This document shows positions 1 to 15,083 of a DNA stretch of 64,000 nucleotides, in pieces. A program made the position numbers and the translations under genes. The DNA is from Epiperipatus broadwayi (taxonomy: Eukaryota; Onychophora; Udeonychophora; Euonychophora; Peripatidae), in assembly GCA_028023455.1 (NCBI GenBank), contig JAQFVV010006313.1:3079147-3143146 (forward strand), written 5' to 3'. Positions within the stretch are counted from its first letter, which is position 1. Every line of letters begins with the position of its first letter. The notes beneath the pieces were generated by a model. The model had not been told where the DNA came from, made no database searches, and saw nothing but the letters and a program-made list of their open reading frames with translations.

Positions 1-1738
1 GACATTCTTTTTATGAAATTTAGTCGTAAATCAATATGACCTATCAACACAGGCAAAATTATATGCTTTATATGATAATAATACTTGAATATTTCCATCA
101 ATCTTTTTATATTTAGTGATGACTTCTTCATGTTTAAGTTAATGACAAATTGAACAAAGCAGATTGGCAAGCAAGAAATTATTTAATTTTTAGCCCCCTA
201 TCTCCATATCATGATCTTGTAATAATAAACTACTGTACTTTTTATAAAATTGAAGTTAAATAAAATTGATTATTACACTACTAACTACTTTATCAAAATT
301 GTAGAAATACTAATGATGGTATAATAGTACATTGGTAGAATGAGATAATAGCTTAATAATTGTCTACCAAAATCTGGGCAGCTCTTAAATATCCCAGCTT
401 ATTCCATCTCTGAGTGGTCCATTAAACAATTCCTACTTCAAATTACCCAGGACCATGAATGCCGGTTTAAAGTTAAAGTTAATAATAATTTATTAAATAT
501 TTATTTTTATTATATTATTCAATTCTTAATTAATTTTCATATTTTATTTACACTTAATAAATATTTTAAAATAACTTTTAAAAATCACATTTTAATATTT
601 ATTACCATTTCTACCTTTATTTTAAACCTAACGTATTTATTTTCAACAAAAATCATAAATCTGATTTCATTTATTATATTCACTTTAAAAATCCAATTTA
701 ACATTTACAACACATAATATTATTTTATTTTCAAACACAGGTGTGTGTCATATGATTTACAAAACTAAATAAGATCTAATAATTTAAATAAAATTAAAAG
801 GAATAATTTAATTTATAAAATATTACATAATCACTATTATAGCACAATTTTAAAATAATTATTTTAATATTATAAAATCGAATATGTACTTTAATCACTA
901 CATTATCACTTTTAATTTAAAGATTTCGAAATGTAACTAATAAATACAATTATTATTATTGAATAATCTATTCATTTAAATTTAAAGCATTACTTTTAAA
1001 ATTTACCCTAATTATTTATTTATAAGACTTTCTAAATCAGTATTTCCTATGGCCAGTTCTCCCCACCATACCATCTTATAATGATTTTTAGTTAACTGTT
1101 TTCTTACAAGCATCAACATAATATTATACATCAATTACTTTACTTAATTTTTGATTTTTTTAATAAATTAAAGATTAAAAAGTCAAAGTAATATTTTATT
1201 AATCCTGATTGCAAAATTAAAGCAAGTAGATTTTATGTTAAAATAGATCTACTGATAATTATACAATTCTATTATTTATTTTAGAAATATCTTTTTTAGG
1301 TAATTTGATAAAATTCCAAAGTTTTAAAAAGAATTAAATTGAAAATAAATTGAAAAGAACCATTAACCTTTTTTCACAAACCCATCTTAATTATAAAAAG
1401 GAATGATAGAAAGATTAGGGATGTAGTTGGTTTTCATAGAGTTATGGAGAAACTACCATGAACATATAACTGAAGGCAAGGGACAGTGGATCTGGCAGTG
1501 GCTACTATTTTACTATGAATGAGTTTTGATTCACATGGAAGAAAGACCCAACCTTTCTGTGTCATTAGCTTTAACAAATGTGGATGAAGAGGGCCATGAG
1601 CCTGAAGTCTATCCAATTCTAAACTGAAGAGAAATCACACATTAATGGCAATAGCCTTTCCTTATGATGACTATAAGCCAGCCCAAGAGAAGCCACCAGC
1701 TTGCTGAAGAATTAGTTTACATGTATCTATTGGCAAAG

Positions 1739-1740
<2 letters not shown>
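1..1740. other. AT-rich spacer, no gene seen
   Basis: No convincing reading frame or RNA gene is visible on either strand. Positions 1-1380 are very AT-rich with short homopolymer runs. Positions about 1380-1740 are less AT-rich and end directly at an (AT)n tract, a layout shared by several repeats further right, so this part may be the end of an unrecognised dispersed repeat. That last point is inference. Confidence 0.5.

Positions 1741-1825
<85 letters not shown>
1741..1825. repeat. (AT)n microsatellite
   Basis: Uninterrupted AT dinucleotide tract of about 85 bp. It reads as isoleucine-tyrosine repeats in any frame and should not be taken as coding. Confidence 0.97.
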
Positions 1826-1830
<5 letters not shown>

Positions 1831-3366
1831 AATGGAACATATAGTAAATTAATATAAATGAAGAAAAAGGAATTTAAACATTGGTAATCAATGTAGCATA
1901 TCATATATACCATAGTAAAAGATGATATGGCCTAAATTATTGAGCAGCATTTATAATGGATAGATTATATTAAAAATAAGAAAAGATTTAAATAAGATAT
2001 ATTTATGAGGTGCTCATAAATCAATCGAGTTTCATAGTACCTTGTCACTATAACAAAATGCATATACAATGCAAGAAGAAATAATATGAAGATAATAAAT
2101 GTAATACCTATTTAATAGCATTTTTGTACATATATGAAGTTGAAACAAAATAAATTACTTCAAAATAAATATATCAAACTATAATATTACCACGGCTAAC
2201 TATATCACAAACTTAATAATCTTAAGCATTGACTGAAATATTTTGCTAATGAGGTCTCAGGGTTAATTTAACTTATGTTTAATTATATACTAAATACATT
2301 TTGGAACAAAAGGAATTTTATTAAATCCAAAATATATTTATTTTTGACATTACCAATTTTTTTAATACTTCCACATTGACTAGCTGGTAGAACTGCTGTA
2401 CTAAAATAAAGAAAAAGAAAATTAGTAAATCTCAAATAAAACTCAAAATCATTTTTTTTATATATAAAATAACTGATATAGCTTTATTTTGACCTTGCAA
2501 CTCTATATTTATAATGGCATGCATATTGAGAAAAAATAAAAATAATTTATACTTTACAAATACTTAATTTTTTTATATGTAAATTAAGTATAGAGTTTAA
2601 CCATAACACTGATAATTTGCAATTTATGTTTACATAAGAACTGTATAAGATGTTATGAAATTGGATAAATATACAAATCAAAAACAAATTGGAGATATCT
2701 TGTTGTATCAATGATCTAAATTATATATGTACTTCTTTAATACATTTCTTTTAAATACTACTTTAAATAAATATCAATTAGAAATAGCAAATGACCAAAT
2801 GATTAAATTAGCAAATAATAATTGAATTCAATGAATGAGGCATTTATTAAAAGTCACTTATACACATATAAGTTCTGAATTCATTGTCCATATAATGTAA
2901 ATCATCTAAGTAACATTTAAAAATAACTAAGTAATTTACATTTACATTGGAAAAGTTTTAGATGACTACAGCATATACATAACATGTGTGGACTATACTA
3001 ACTGGCCATATGCTTATGAATTCAAACATTTATAATTGCTAAATACTGTTGGTTGGTTTGCAAAATGATTACAAATTAAGATAACACAAAACACAGACAT
3101 TCTTATAATTTAAAGAACCAATATAGTTGAGTACATCCTAAAGGAATCCATACTTTAAACAAACTTATCCTGGTATTGCATACTGAAATACAAGCATCTT
3201 TACCTACTGTGGTGGAAAATTTAAATTAAATCTCATGAGTGATAAATCAAAAGAGGATTCTATAATGCAACTAGCATAAATATCAAAAGCGTGGTGGCTT
3301 CCAAAGTAACACCTACATTTGAGGTAAAAGAAGATGCCTGGACCTTTATGTCTCAATGCACAATAA

Positions 3367-3369
<3 letters not shown>
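1826..3369. other. AT-rich spacer, no gene seen
   Basis: No supported gene. The last 120 bp before the next (AT)n tract are less AT-rich, again suggesting a repeat end abutting the microsatellite. Confidence 0.5.

Positions 3370-3453
<84 letters not shown>
3370..3453. repeat. (AT)n microsatellite
   Basis: Uninterrupted AT tract of about 84 bp. Confidence 0.97.
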
Positions 3454-3455
<2 letters not shown>

Positions 3456-5545
3456 AGAGGCTCACCAAAATACAATACACTAGGTATTTAGAAATATGTG
3501 ATCACCATCACTAGAAATATAAGCACTACCACTCATGGATGAATAACTAATAGGAATGGGGATCTTATCCACTCTATCCAGTAACAACACTAACTGTAAT
3601 AAATAAGGCCTGATATATGAAAGCTATTCTACAACTAACAATACCAAGATAAAAAAACAACTCTACAATAATGGACTAAAGTTATTACTATAATTTTAAT
3701 CTCAATAAATAATAAGTAATGTCTGCACCAACAAATAGGTTTAATAATCAACTGATTTACATATAGTTAAAGATAATGATTATCATATGAAATATTGGCA
3801 CAATTATATATAATACACACACGTATGAAATATTAAATGTTTTAATATTATAAGATTTAATGGATATGAATAAATGTAACCAGGTTGTTAAAATACTAAT
3901 TGAAGAACTAATATAATTGTTAAACAATGATATTGCTTTTATAAATACAGTTTTATAAATCTGTACACTTATACAATTCTTATATGTATTAAATCTAATT
4001 TATTGCATTCTAGTTTAAATTGACAAATGAATTTTATTATTTATTATACTTGAATGTCAAAAGTAAAAAAAAAAAATTATATATATTTATAATAACACAT
4101 CCTGACATAGTTTGAGTTACAAAATATCTTTAAAATAAATATACAAACGTATATATTAAAATCGACTTTCATTATTCTTAAAAATTTAAAAATTAAAAAT
4201 AAATAAATTGTAAGCTAATGTTAACATTTCAATTATGTATTCCTTTACAAAAATATATTACATATTGGATAAAAAAAAATATACAGTTTGTTTCTTTACC
4301 TTAATTGCACTAGTGTTTAATAATTGAAAGTTATCTTCAGCACTGACTTTATTTTCTTCATCCTAAAATAGCTTGATAGACATGAATATGTACATATTGC
4401 TGATAAATGAAGAGATTTACTTCTTGTTATAAAACCATTATTTTTAGCCATTTCTTGAATGCTCTGTTATATACGCAATGAAATTGAATATGATTTTCGA
4501 ATCATTAAATAATTTGAAAGTTATAATGAGATATATTATTTAAGTATAATAGCTATTTTTAAAACTTTTTGACAAATACCGGTTTATTTTTGAAATCCCG
4601 TGTTTTACCGAAGTTTCCACTGATGTTAATAATAGGCAAGCCGAAAAGCCAAGCCCCAAAATGATAAAGTTGTAAATTAGCACATCGTTTTTGTGTAGAA
4701 ATCCTTAATCCAATATTTTTTAATGATATTTATAAGAGTAATTAAAAAAAAATAATCACGAACGAAAATAATAATGTCTCTCTTCTTTTTCTTTTCTATC
4801 ACCTGCCCAAAAATTCCTGCCTTTCCATAAATCACATGCTGATTCAAAAATAATCTTTAACATTTTGTTGTTTGCAATTTAAATTTTTTTTAAAAAATAT
4901 ATATATATATATGAAAGAGAGCTGGTGAATAGTGATATATATATATATAGAGAGAGAGAGAGAATGATATTATTTTAAATTATTTATTTAAAAAATGACA
5001 TTTAAGATCAATAATTTAAAAGTACAAGTAAATCATTTTAATTGAAATGAAAAATCTAAAAATAAATGATTGATTTATCTCCAAAAGTGATTTCTAAATT
5101 GGGAAACAAAGAAACTTGCTGGGGTATATTTTAAAGATGTTTATAATTAATCAAAAGTAACCTGTCAAAGATGTAATATTTTTTTAAAAATGAGAAGAAA
5201 AAATTAAAACTTTTATTGTTAAAATAACAATGAATTTTATAAAATTAATTGTGAAATGTATAATGTTTTTTAAATAATTTTGTTATTTTGACAAATTAAA
5301 CTATTATGATATAAATGACAGTGAGCACACACATATATATTCTTAATCTGTTATTGATTAGGTAAAAAAATCTAAATTTCATTTATATATTTATGACAAT
5401 TAAAATATGTTCATAAATTAGGGTAGTACATGTCTGTGTACTGTTATCAATGTGTGTCAAGAAAACACATATATGTAAAAATTAATGAGTTTTTTATTAT
5501 ATAATTCAAATATGTTAATAAATTATTATATGGCACATTTGTGTG

Positions 5546-5548
<3 letters not shown>
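3454..5548. other. AT-rich spacer, no gene seen
   Basis: Only short AT runs (about 4898-4912 and 4937-4949) and a short GA run (about 4950-4963) stand out. I see no gene. Confidence 0.5.

Positions 5549-5594
<46 letters not shown>
5549..5594. repeat. (AT)n microsatellite
   Basis: AT tract of about 46 bp. Confidence 0.95.
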
Positions 5595-6614
<1,020 letters not shown>

Positions 6615-6728
6615 TAACATTAATTTATGAAAATATAAAATTTTGGATTTAACTTTCCAATATTTCATATACCAACATTTATTTATATATTGATAATTTC
6701 AATACTGTACATCTAATTCTAGTATTTT

Positions 6729-6729
<1 letters not shown>

Positions 6730-6809
<80 letters not shown>
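6730..6809. repeat. (AT)n microsatellite
   Basis: AT tract of about 80 bp. Confidence 0.97.
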
Positions 6810-6811
<2 letters not shown>

Positions 6812-6962
6812 AATTAAATATTTCTATGAATTGTTGTTGTAATAAAGAATCTAAATGAGAAGATAATATCCATGTACATAAAAATTAACCTTTGATATTA
6901 CCAATAAATTTACCAATAAATTATCAATTATTAGTAATTGGCATATCCCTGAGACCAAACTA

Positions 6963-6988
6963 ATATATATATATATATATATATATAT
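6963..6988. repeat. (AT)n microsatellite
   Basis: AT tract of about 26 bp, third of the local cluster. Confidence 0.93.
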
Positions 6989-8940
6989 TGTAATGGTAAA
7001 AGTTAAAACTATGGTAATGTTGATGGATTTCATTTTTTGAGTTACTTCAAATTATAAATAAAGACATAGATTTTGAAAATTATCATTTTTCTGATATAGA
7101 TAATAATGAACCTTAGGTATTTAGGGTAACTGCAAATTGTTTAAATGAATTCAGAGAAAATGCCATGAATTATATTGGAAATTCCCAAACTAATTTAGTT
7201 TCAATTTCAATTTAATAATTTTAAATATTGATACTTTGTATTGATATTTTATTTCTAATTTATGCCCTTAACCCTGTAAAATATATTTAACTCTATTCCT
7301 AAAATCGGAGCAGATTTTTATGAATATATGACCTACTAAATTGATGATTATAAATTGCAATATCAATGATTAAGTTTTATTATTGCACATATATAAGTTA
7401 GCAGAACAGTTCATAAAAAATAAGTTCCAGTAAAGCTAAGCCAATTCGATGAACAAAGAGATAAAAAAATATTAATTATAATAAAAAATAAAGAAACCGA
7501 ATTTATATAAAATAAGTTTAAATTCCAAAACAATGATACAATTTATTTTAATTCATACTAAATTTTTATAAAATTAAAAATGTAAATGGGAGCACTTAAA
7601 AAGTATGTTAATCTTTTTTATATCAATTGGGATCTCTAGTAGTAGTTAGTAGTGACAAAATAATGGGTTAAAGCAATTATTTGCAAATTACCTATTCTCA
7701 GGTGTTTGGACAATGGAAACGAGGTCGTTAGTGAGTCAATGGAAAATAAATTGGTCCACAAAAGGGTTGTTTTTGTTAGAAATTTTAATATTCATTAGAA
7801 AATATGAGAATCTATAATTTTGACAATAATTGTTAAAAATATATTCACTTTAGATGAAAATAACACTAAAAATGAGTAAAAACACCAATTTTAAGAAAAC
7901 TAAATCAATGTATTGAATTTTGATACTTTTGGTTGCAAAGTATCATAGAGAATATCATTTCAGGTGCTTAAGTATTTTGGTTGTTGTTCTGAAGTAGTTA
8001 ACATATCTGCCTCGTGGCATCTTGTTTATGTTTTAAATTTATTCCTTTTCTTATAAAAAATAAAACAACTAGTTCTTGTTTTTTTTTTTTTTTATATAAC
8101 ATATTTCAATTAAGAATTATCTCTGATAAACGTTAAGCACAGTTAAGATACGATATTAACTTAGATTTATTAACATTTAATATAACACATTTTTTGTTTA
8201 ATTATATTATAAGATTTATTTTAACTCGAATTTTAACAATCTTTAAAAATGTTTGTTGCATAGGCAAAATTATTTACCCCAATAATTTTGAGGACTGAAA
8301 ATGTCAACATTATTTTATAATCAATGTTAAAAACCTGAACCTGAATAATAATACTAACATTTATTCTGCAATTCTTATTTGGTTGAATCTGAATTAAGTC
8401 GTACAAACTGACGTTTAACTAAGCATAAGAAAAAGATTTAAGAATGAAGCTTAAAAATCGAGAGACCAAAGTAAATGACTAAGTTAAAAAACACCAAACT
8501 CATCCTTCACATTAAAAAATAAAGTTTAATTCATTTAAATGTCAATTTGCGTGATTAATTGTAAATGTTTTTTTTTTCTTTTGTGTGCGTGCATGTTTTA
8601 AAAACAGTTTATTATAAACCATCGGAATGATTTTTTATTCAAAAACTTTCATTAAATAGACTTAAAAGGAATTTAAATTAAAACCTTCACTGAAGGTCTC
8701 CGGAAGCGTTGTAAAAGAGGTTATTGAGATAAAAATATTCAAAGCTCCAAGATTAAAGTTAGTGTAAATATTTTATATGTATATGTGTATAATTGGCAAA
8801 TTCACACCCATTTCATTTAAACATTTTAGATGATAATGTTGCTGAAATTAACCTAAATATTGGGTAAGCTGATACAAAATGTGTTATATTCCCACACATA
8901 TAAGGTTGAAATATTACATCAATAATTGATGATCGAAGAG

Positions 8941-8943
<3 letters not shown>
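6989..8943. other. AT-rich spacer, no gene seen
   Basis: No gene or recognised repeat. A T-run (about 8080-8092) is the only low-complexity feature of note. Confidence 0.5.

Positions 8944-8976
<33 letters not shown>
8944..8976. repeat. (AT)n microsatellite
   Basis: AT tract of about 33 bp. Confidence 0.94.
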
Positions 8977-8978
<2 letters not shown>

Positions 8979-9114
8979 TGATAGGCATTGTAGAAACGTC
9001 ATGAGAGAAAGATATCTTTCTACCTTTATAATAATAAAGATGTTGTTGATAATAATAATCATTATTTAAACTGATTTATATAATCATCTAAAATATTAAT
9101 TATGCCAGTTCCAA

Positions 9115-9118
<4 letters not shown>

Positions 9119-9181
<63 letters not shown>
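9119..9181. repeat. (AT)n microsatellite
   Basis: AT tract of about 63 bp. Confidence 0.96.
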
Positions 9182-9184
<3 letters not shown>

Positions 9185-9719
9185 GTTGTCATTATCATGA
9201 GCACATAAGTCTATATCCTATCAACAATCCAAACAATGATTTTAACTGTCATTTTTTGAAAGTTATACTCATGTATAATAAAATAGAAAGGTGGTAATTT
9301 GGTATCATCTAATATCAGTTAAATCATATACATAATATACGTTATAGTCATAATCCAATGGATAACTTCAAATCATATAGTTTTTGAATATACTTCCTGT
9401 TTTCTGCTTATTGTTATTACTTAATGATTTGGAGAATTTTTTCTAAAAATTTACCATCATTTTATTTCTTGGGGCTAATTATGAGTTCTGTAAAATAAAC
9501 TACACAATAAGATAATCATAAGGTGGCATTTTAAAATTTTCCCCATAACTCTGGTCATATTATCATTAAATTGCATAAAAAGATTCTGGGATGATAAAAT
9601 AAACGTACGGGGATTTATAAAACTTATCAATTATTCTAATCTAACATTAGATAAAATCCAATTTAAGAATATTTATGAAATTTTAATGGGGGTCATGTTT
9701 TATCACCTTTTGATGTCAT

Positions 9720-10679
9720 GCAAAAGCATAGTAACTAGAGTGATGTCAACTGAAATGCTAATGAGATGGAAATTCAAAAACCCCATATCAATACTGATGA
9801 CTCACAAGATCAAGAAAAAAAGAATAATGTACAAATGTGTGATATAATTTTGGAGAAATAGTTTGGAAACATGTCATCATACAAAAATACAGTTAAGAAA
9901 AGTAATAACAAACTTATTATTGAAGCAACTCAGATTGATACGATTGGTTGATGAAAACAACACCCAAAGATACAAAACCCATCTAAGAAGTCACTAAGTT
10001 CCTCAGGAAAAGAACATAGAAAAATATGTTCTGCAATAACTAAATTGAGAAATATTGTGAAAGAAAGAGTATAATAGTGCATTCTCAAAATTCTATAAGA
10101 AGAGAGATTTAAAACTGAGTTAATAGATGAAGCTGAGTGTATTAGCATAATTAATCATTCAGAAAATTTGTCACATGTACCTGTGATAGAATTTCCCAAA
10201 GAAGAAGATAAAAAAAAACAGTGGAGGAAAAGTTACCATTACAACTACTTAAATGGATGAAATATCAGTAAAAGATGAGAAAGATTTAAGGACCAAGTTT
10301 GTAATTAAAAAAGTGATTTTCTAGAGTGAAGGAGAAAAAGTGCAATATCTGACTAAATATGTATATATATATAAATATGTCAAATAAAATTTGTATGTAA
10401 AAAGAAGTCAGAATGGACATATATATTAACTTCCTCATTGTTGGACACACTAAAAAATTAATATATGCATATATGCAAAGTATACAAATGTATATACATT
10501 ATGCATATTTTTATTCATTATGCAAATACTTGAAGATTATGCTGATGCAGATAAAAAAAACTATTGACAATGCTAAAGAAGAAAGGATCAGTATCAGCTT
10601 TGAGAGAACAGAGGATATGACTAGAGTAATAGATTTAATCTATAGGAATGATGATGATACCTATGGTGAGAAAGTGTAA
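9720..10679 (+). pseudogene. Possible decayed coding stretch, unidentified
   Basis: Read on the plus strand, this stretch gives runs of hydrophilic, protein-like sequence interrupted by several stops, ending in an open segment of about 40 residues (from about 10555) that closes with a TAA at 10677-10679. It is less A/T-monotonous than its surroundings, with lysine-, glutamate-, asparagine- and serine-rich composition. I recognise no family, catalytic motif or zinc finger. It could be a dead transposon frame or an accidental product of A-rich sequence. No splice signals were convincing enough to propose exons. Confidence 0.2.
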
Positions 10680-10976
10680 AATTGTACTTGCACCAGCGTT
10701 TAATGTAAAAGCAACTTTTAAGAAAATAGTTATATAGATAAAGATTTATATTTATTCCTTTATATAAACTCTGATTTGTTTCCTCTGGTTGAGTATTCAT
10801 TTTAGTTTAAATATCGATGTCAATTCAGCTGTTAATAATGTTATCGCTGGATATAGCAAATAATGACAAAAGTATATAAATTATCTTTTTAATTATAAAT
10901 CTTTTTTTTCATCACAACTTAAACTTTATTAGTGGCAAAGAATATATAAGTATTAATATATAGATATATATAAGTA

Positions 10977-10977
<1 letters not shown>

Positions 10978-11013
<36 letters not shown>
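10978..11013. repeat. (AT)n microsatellite abutting the repeat at 11014
   Basis: AT tract ending exactly where the long direct repeat begins. If that repeat is an LTR, the element inserted into this tract. Alternatively the tract grew from the element's end. Confidence 0.95.
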
Positions 11014-11016
<3 letters not shown>

Positions 11017-13671
11017 ACCAGTCAAAAAACCCACCAAAAGAACTGCAAGTCGGATCCAAACTCAGTCGGTTCAAACTAAATTCAAACCCAACTCACCAGC
11101 TCAGATTAGTAGAAATCTAAATCGATGGCACAGTGCTATGTGCCAAGAAACTAGCTCAATGATTGGTGAGAATCAGAGACCCCTGAACTGACATTAATAT
11201 CTGATAATAAATGATGAAAATAATTTTAAATCAAATCATATGTATATATTCGGGATGCCAACACAGACAGTGAGCATTAACATTAAAATAATTATAAAAG
11301 AATTAAGAATGATGAAACCAAGTGTGTTTAGAAAATATTTAATGATAATAATTTGTTTTGTTTGAATTTTAAATAATGATTATATTAATTACCTCTAGCC
11401 TTTAACAGAATTTATAATAATAATAATAATAAGAGTGGCGGTCCTTGTTATATGCCAATGAATATTACGCAATATTTGAAAGTCTATGTCTATGCCCCCA
11501 ACAAGGAATAAAAAAGCAGATAAAGGTATTCATTAGTAAAGGAATTTATTACTCTAATTTTATACAAAAGAATGTGATATTTATTTTCACATTCACACAT
11601 CCATTCGCGAAGAGCAAAATACATATTTAGGGCATAACTTTAGTCTTTATTGGAAAAATTATTTAATTAAATATGACTGAAAATTTGTTTGACTTTAATT
11701 GAAATCACATCATCATGAATTACGAGCATCAGAGTGGGCTTTACTGGAACAGAGAGGTAAATGTGCTGATGAATTATGAGCTAAAAAATGAACTCTATGA
11801 CAATAGCTAGTCGATAATTGAAGTCCTATGGCAGCTTGCGTTTGACAAGTCTTATACCCTTTGACTAATATGAAAAGAAGAGGAAGTGCTTTCTTCCTCG
11901 ATAATTCAAAATAACAGAAGTATGATCACCGACTAGCCTAATGGAGTGGAAGATTGCCCTACATCAGCAACATTGAAGACGATGACTTACTAGTCACTGT
12001 TTGAGAACTAAAACCCAATTATAGAATGCTCTATGTGATGACTTGATCAAATGAATTAAAGTCAAACGAGTTTTAAGTAAAACTATTTCAAAGTATTTGT
12101 AAATCATATTATTTATGCCCCAATCATCATGCCCTTCCTGAATCTTAATAGAAAATAACAAAGTTGTATTAGAATATATTTATTTGATTCCTTTATCGGC
12201 CCTTTGCAAAAAACATTTTAAGATTATATTTGAATAAATATACATTGGTGAATACGAGAAAATAGCTGAGGCATAGATTGGAAGAAGAGCTAATAAGTTA
12301 TTATTAGCCAATTATAAAAATAGTAAACATGTAATAATTTCTTTCGACTCGATGATTGATAGAATTTATAAATTTAGTTCTAATGAGTGAAAACTACTAC
12401 TAGAATTAATATTATATTATTTGCGTGAGGCAAATAGAACAAAGGAGCTCATCGAGTCAAAAGATTATTGGCATATAATTAAAAATAAACGACATTAATA
12501 AAGCACACAAATATATATATATATATAATAATAAATGAACCGCCAAGTAAGAAAAAAGAAAGTTTAAAGACTAGAGGTTGAGAGAATTATGATATAATAG
12601 CATAAATAAAAGTAAGTTTACACAGAGATTATTACACAGAGATTATGACATTTATAGAATGAAAAGAGCTCTTAAAGGGAGTGTAAAGTAAAGTTTGGAA
12701 CTGGCCAGAAAGTTTAAGGTTCATTATGGAAATATATTACCCATTTCTTCTGGGCTGGATCCTTAAGTTTCACGTCCGAGTTGGTAAAAAAAATGTAGGC
12801 ACCATTTGATTGATTACTTGAATGCATTTTATTTGATTTTGGCAGCATGATTTGTCTGGAAAGAATTTAGCAGCTTCATTGAATAATCTCAAAGGGCTTC
12901 AGGAACCATAGCCGGATTCCTGATATTCTCGCCCTTCACCATAATCGAAACACTATTTGAATTCATGATTTTGAACAGCACATAATTTACTGGCACTTTT
13001 CTGCAACAAAGATGGCTTCTTTCTCTCCAAACTTTTCAGAGCTATATATATCTGTCCTCTGATGCCTTCAGACTAGCACTTCCTTCATTATCAATGTTTT
13101 TTAGAATTACTGGTTGTTTTTAGATACATTCCCTCGATAAGGCTTTCAAACTCATTAACTTGAATTCATTTTCTAATTAGAAAATCAATTCTTAAAATCA
13201 GAAAATGGTTTTAATTAGGAAATCCTTATATTTTTCTAATTAATAAAACTTTAATTGTTGTTTTTGGAAAGGGAAAATCTGAAAGCTTATCAAAAGGATG
13301 TAGCTTTTAATCTATAAAACTTTAACAAATTATTTAAAAATAAAATGAAACATTCCTGATGCAATGAAACTTTCAAACAATTATATATATTTAAATATTT
13401 ACAAATATATACGCACAATCCATGCAGTTGTAATACATATAAATTCATGAATAATTCTATCATGAATTTATTAATAAAATTAATCAATTTAAATCTGAAA
13501 CTAGTTATTTGAATACACATTTATGAAATAAGTTATTCTTTATGGAAATTAGTATGGATTGAACTTATAAAGCCCCATTGCATCAGAAATTTAAGGTTAG
13601 TACTAGGGTTTGAAGTGAGCTTATGACTAGAGGTCATGAAGCTAGGAATGAACTCAGATCTGACTGCTTCA
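11014..13671 (-). repeat. Long direct repeat copy A (proposed 3' LTR)
   Basis: This 2658-bp block matches 19272-21689 along almost its whole length, in the same orientation, at roughly 93-95% identity by eye. On the plus strand it begins TGTACCAGTC and ends GACTGCTTCA. The AGTC and GACT motifs near the two ends are complementary, as in an LTR with short imperfect inverted termini. A 222-bp segment (13139-13360) is missing from copy B. It encodes nothing I recognise. A fragment related to its right end recurs near 60786-60856. Confidence 0.85.
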
Positions 13672-13685
13672 TTTTTTTTCACTTC
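13672..13685 (-). promoter_or_regulatory. Candidate polypurine tract
   Basis: On the minus strand the 14 bases GAAGTGAAAAAAAA lie immediately before the TGAAGCAGTC that begins the proposed 3' LTR. This is the expected place and composition for the plus-strand primer of reverse transcription, though one T interrupts it. A-rich runs are common in this window, so the site counts only together with the repeat boundary. Confidence 0.4.
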
Positions 13686-13929
13686 AAAAAAAAAATGAAA
13701 AAAAATTCTCTTTACTTATGCGTGATACATTCGCATAAGTGTACTTGACTAGTTGTTAGACTATGGGAGAACAGCATGAGTGTGAATAATATCATCTGTA
13801 CAAACTACAAAATTATACATGTCTCACTGCGAACATTTTCTTTGAAATATTATCTAGCTTATAATAAGCTTATAACAAATCGGTCTGATAATCAAATCTC
13901 ATTTTCTCTATGGTCGTGTCAGTCGTTCA

Positions 13930-13933
<4 letters not shown>

Positions 13934-14013
<80 letters not shown>
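13934..14013. repeat. (AT)n microsatellite inside the gypsy relic
   Basis: AT tract of about 80 bp just downstream (minus-strand sense) of the integrase C-terminus, between pol and the proposed 3' LTR. Confidence 0.97.
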
Positions 14014-14014
<1 letters not shown>

Positions 14015-14016
14015 TG

Positions 14017-15065
14017 TCATTTAATGTTTGTCTTATTGATTCCCTGGATCAGGTGGACATATGGTTTTAACTGTCTGGCATTGTAAACCCCCTGGAGTCC
14101 CTTTCCCTTTAGCAAAAATGCATTGTCATGGCAATCTTTTATTATTTTATATGGCCCACTGTATATTGGGAAGAATTTTTTGAATTCTTTCTTGGGGGCA
14201 TTACTAGTTCTTGGTGATCTTAACAAAACTTGATCCCCAACTTTAAAATAGTAATGTTGCACCCTACTTCTTTTTATTCGACTCTGAGCCATCTGTTCTA
14301 GACGATTTCTGGCCATATCTTGGTCAGTTATTGGATTAATAAATATTTCATCTTTTGGTAATAGTGAAGAAAAAATGGCCTGACATGGCTGCCCATAGTG
14401 AAGTCATGTTGGTGCGAAACCCGTGGACTCATTCATTGTATTATTAATGCAGTCCATTACATATGGAACTTTATCGACCCACCTCCGATGATCTGTAGGT
14501 AAGCACACATGAAAGAGTTGACTAATTTCTCTCATAACTCTTTCACATGGTTGGACTGTGTGTTTCTAATTGATGTTAGACAATTATTTACCTTTGTTTT
14601 TTATCCAATTCTTCCACTCTTTTGAGGTGAACGCTAAGCCATGATCTGATAATATGATCTCAGGCTTACCTACCTCAGAAAATTGCTGATCCTGAAGGAC
14701 CCGGATGGCATTTTGTGAATTGGTGGTTCGAACTGGGTAAATTTGAACATATTTTGAAAAAATATCATACGTGACAAGCAAGTATTGAAAGTCCTAAATT
14801 TGGAAAGAGGCACATAATGATCTATAGTGAGGATTTCATTTGGTCTTGTGGCCATCACTGGTTTCATACCTCCTGCATACGATTTATTTGGAAACTTAGT
14901 GGCAGCACAGACATCACATTGTCTTATAGTGGCAAGAATCTGATTGTACATTCCTGGCCAGTAGAACTGGCGATGCACTGCCTTTTCTGTCTTTCTTGGT
15001 CCGTAGGGCCCAATGATTTGATGATTATGTCTAAGTAAGGGTGGTCTCAGTCTATCTGGGACCAT
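14017..15065 (-). pseudogene. Ty3/gypsy integrase relic
   Basis: Integrase inserts the element's cDNA into the chromosome. Read on the minus strand from 15065, the N-terminal zinc-binding pattern is visible as two histidines followed by CDVC, with the typical HRQFYWPGM block. The catalytic core shows TIDHY (first Asp) and LSDHGLAFTSKEW (second Asp). The C-terminal part near 14316-14017 has the GPY-type module (YSGPYKI) and the common YNARQLKPY ending. The frame is broken between about 14800 and 14760, and again between 14584 and 14316, where translation in other frames still resembles integrase. It lies downstream of RNase H, as in Ty3/gypsy and unlike Ty1/copia. It is dead, but family assignment is secure. 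Confidence 0.88.
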
Positions 15066-15083
15066 AGTTTTTCATGGTGCACT

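Noticed and set aside
1664-1852. Isoleucine-tyrosine repeat frames over (AT)n tracts (also at 3291, 6464, 13776, 58668 and 58829)
   Set aside because: Any AT tract is open in these frames. No flanking coding evidence.
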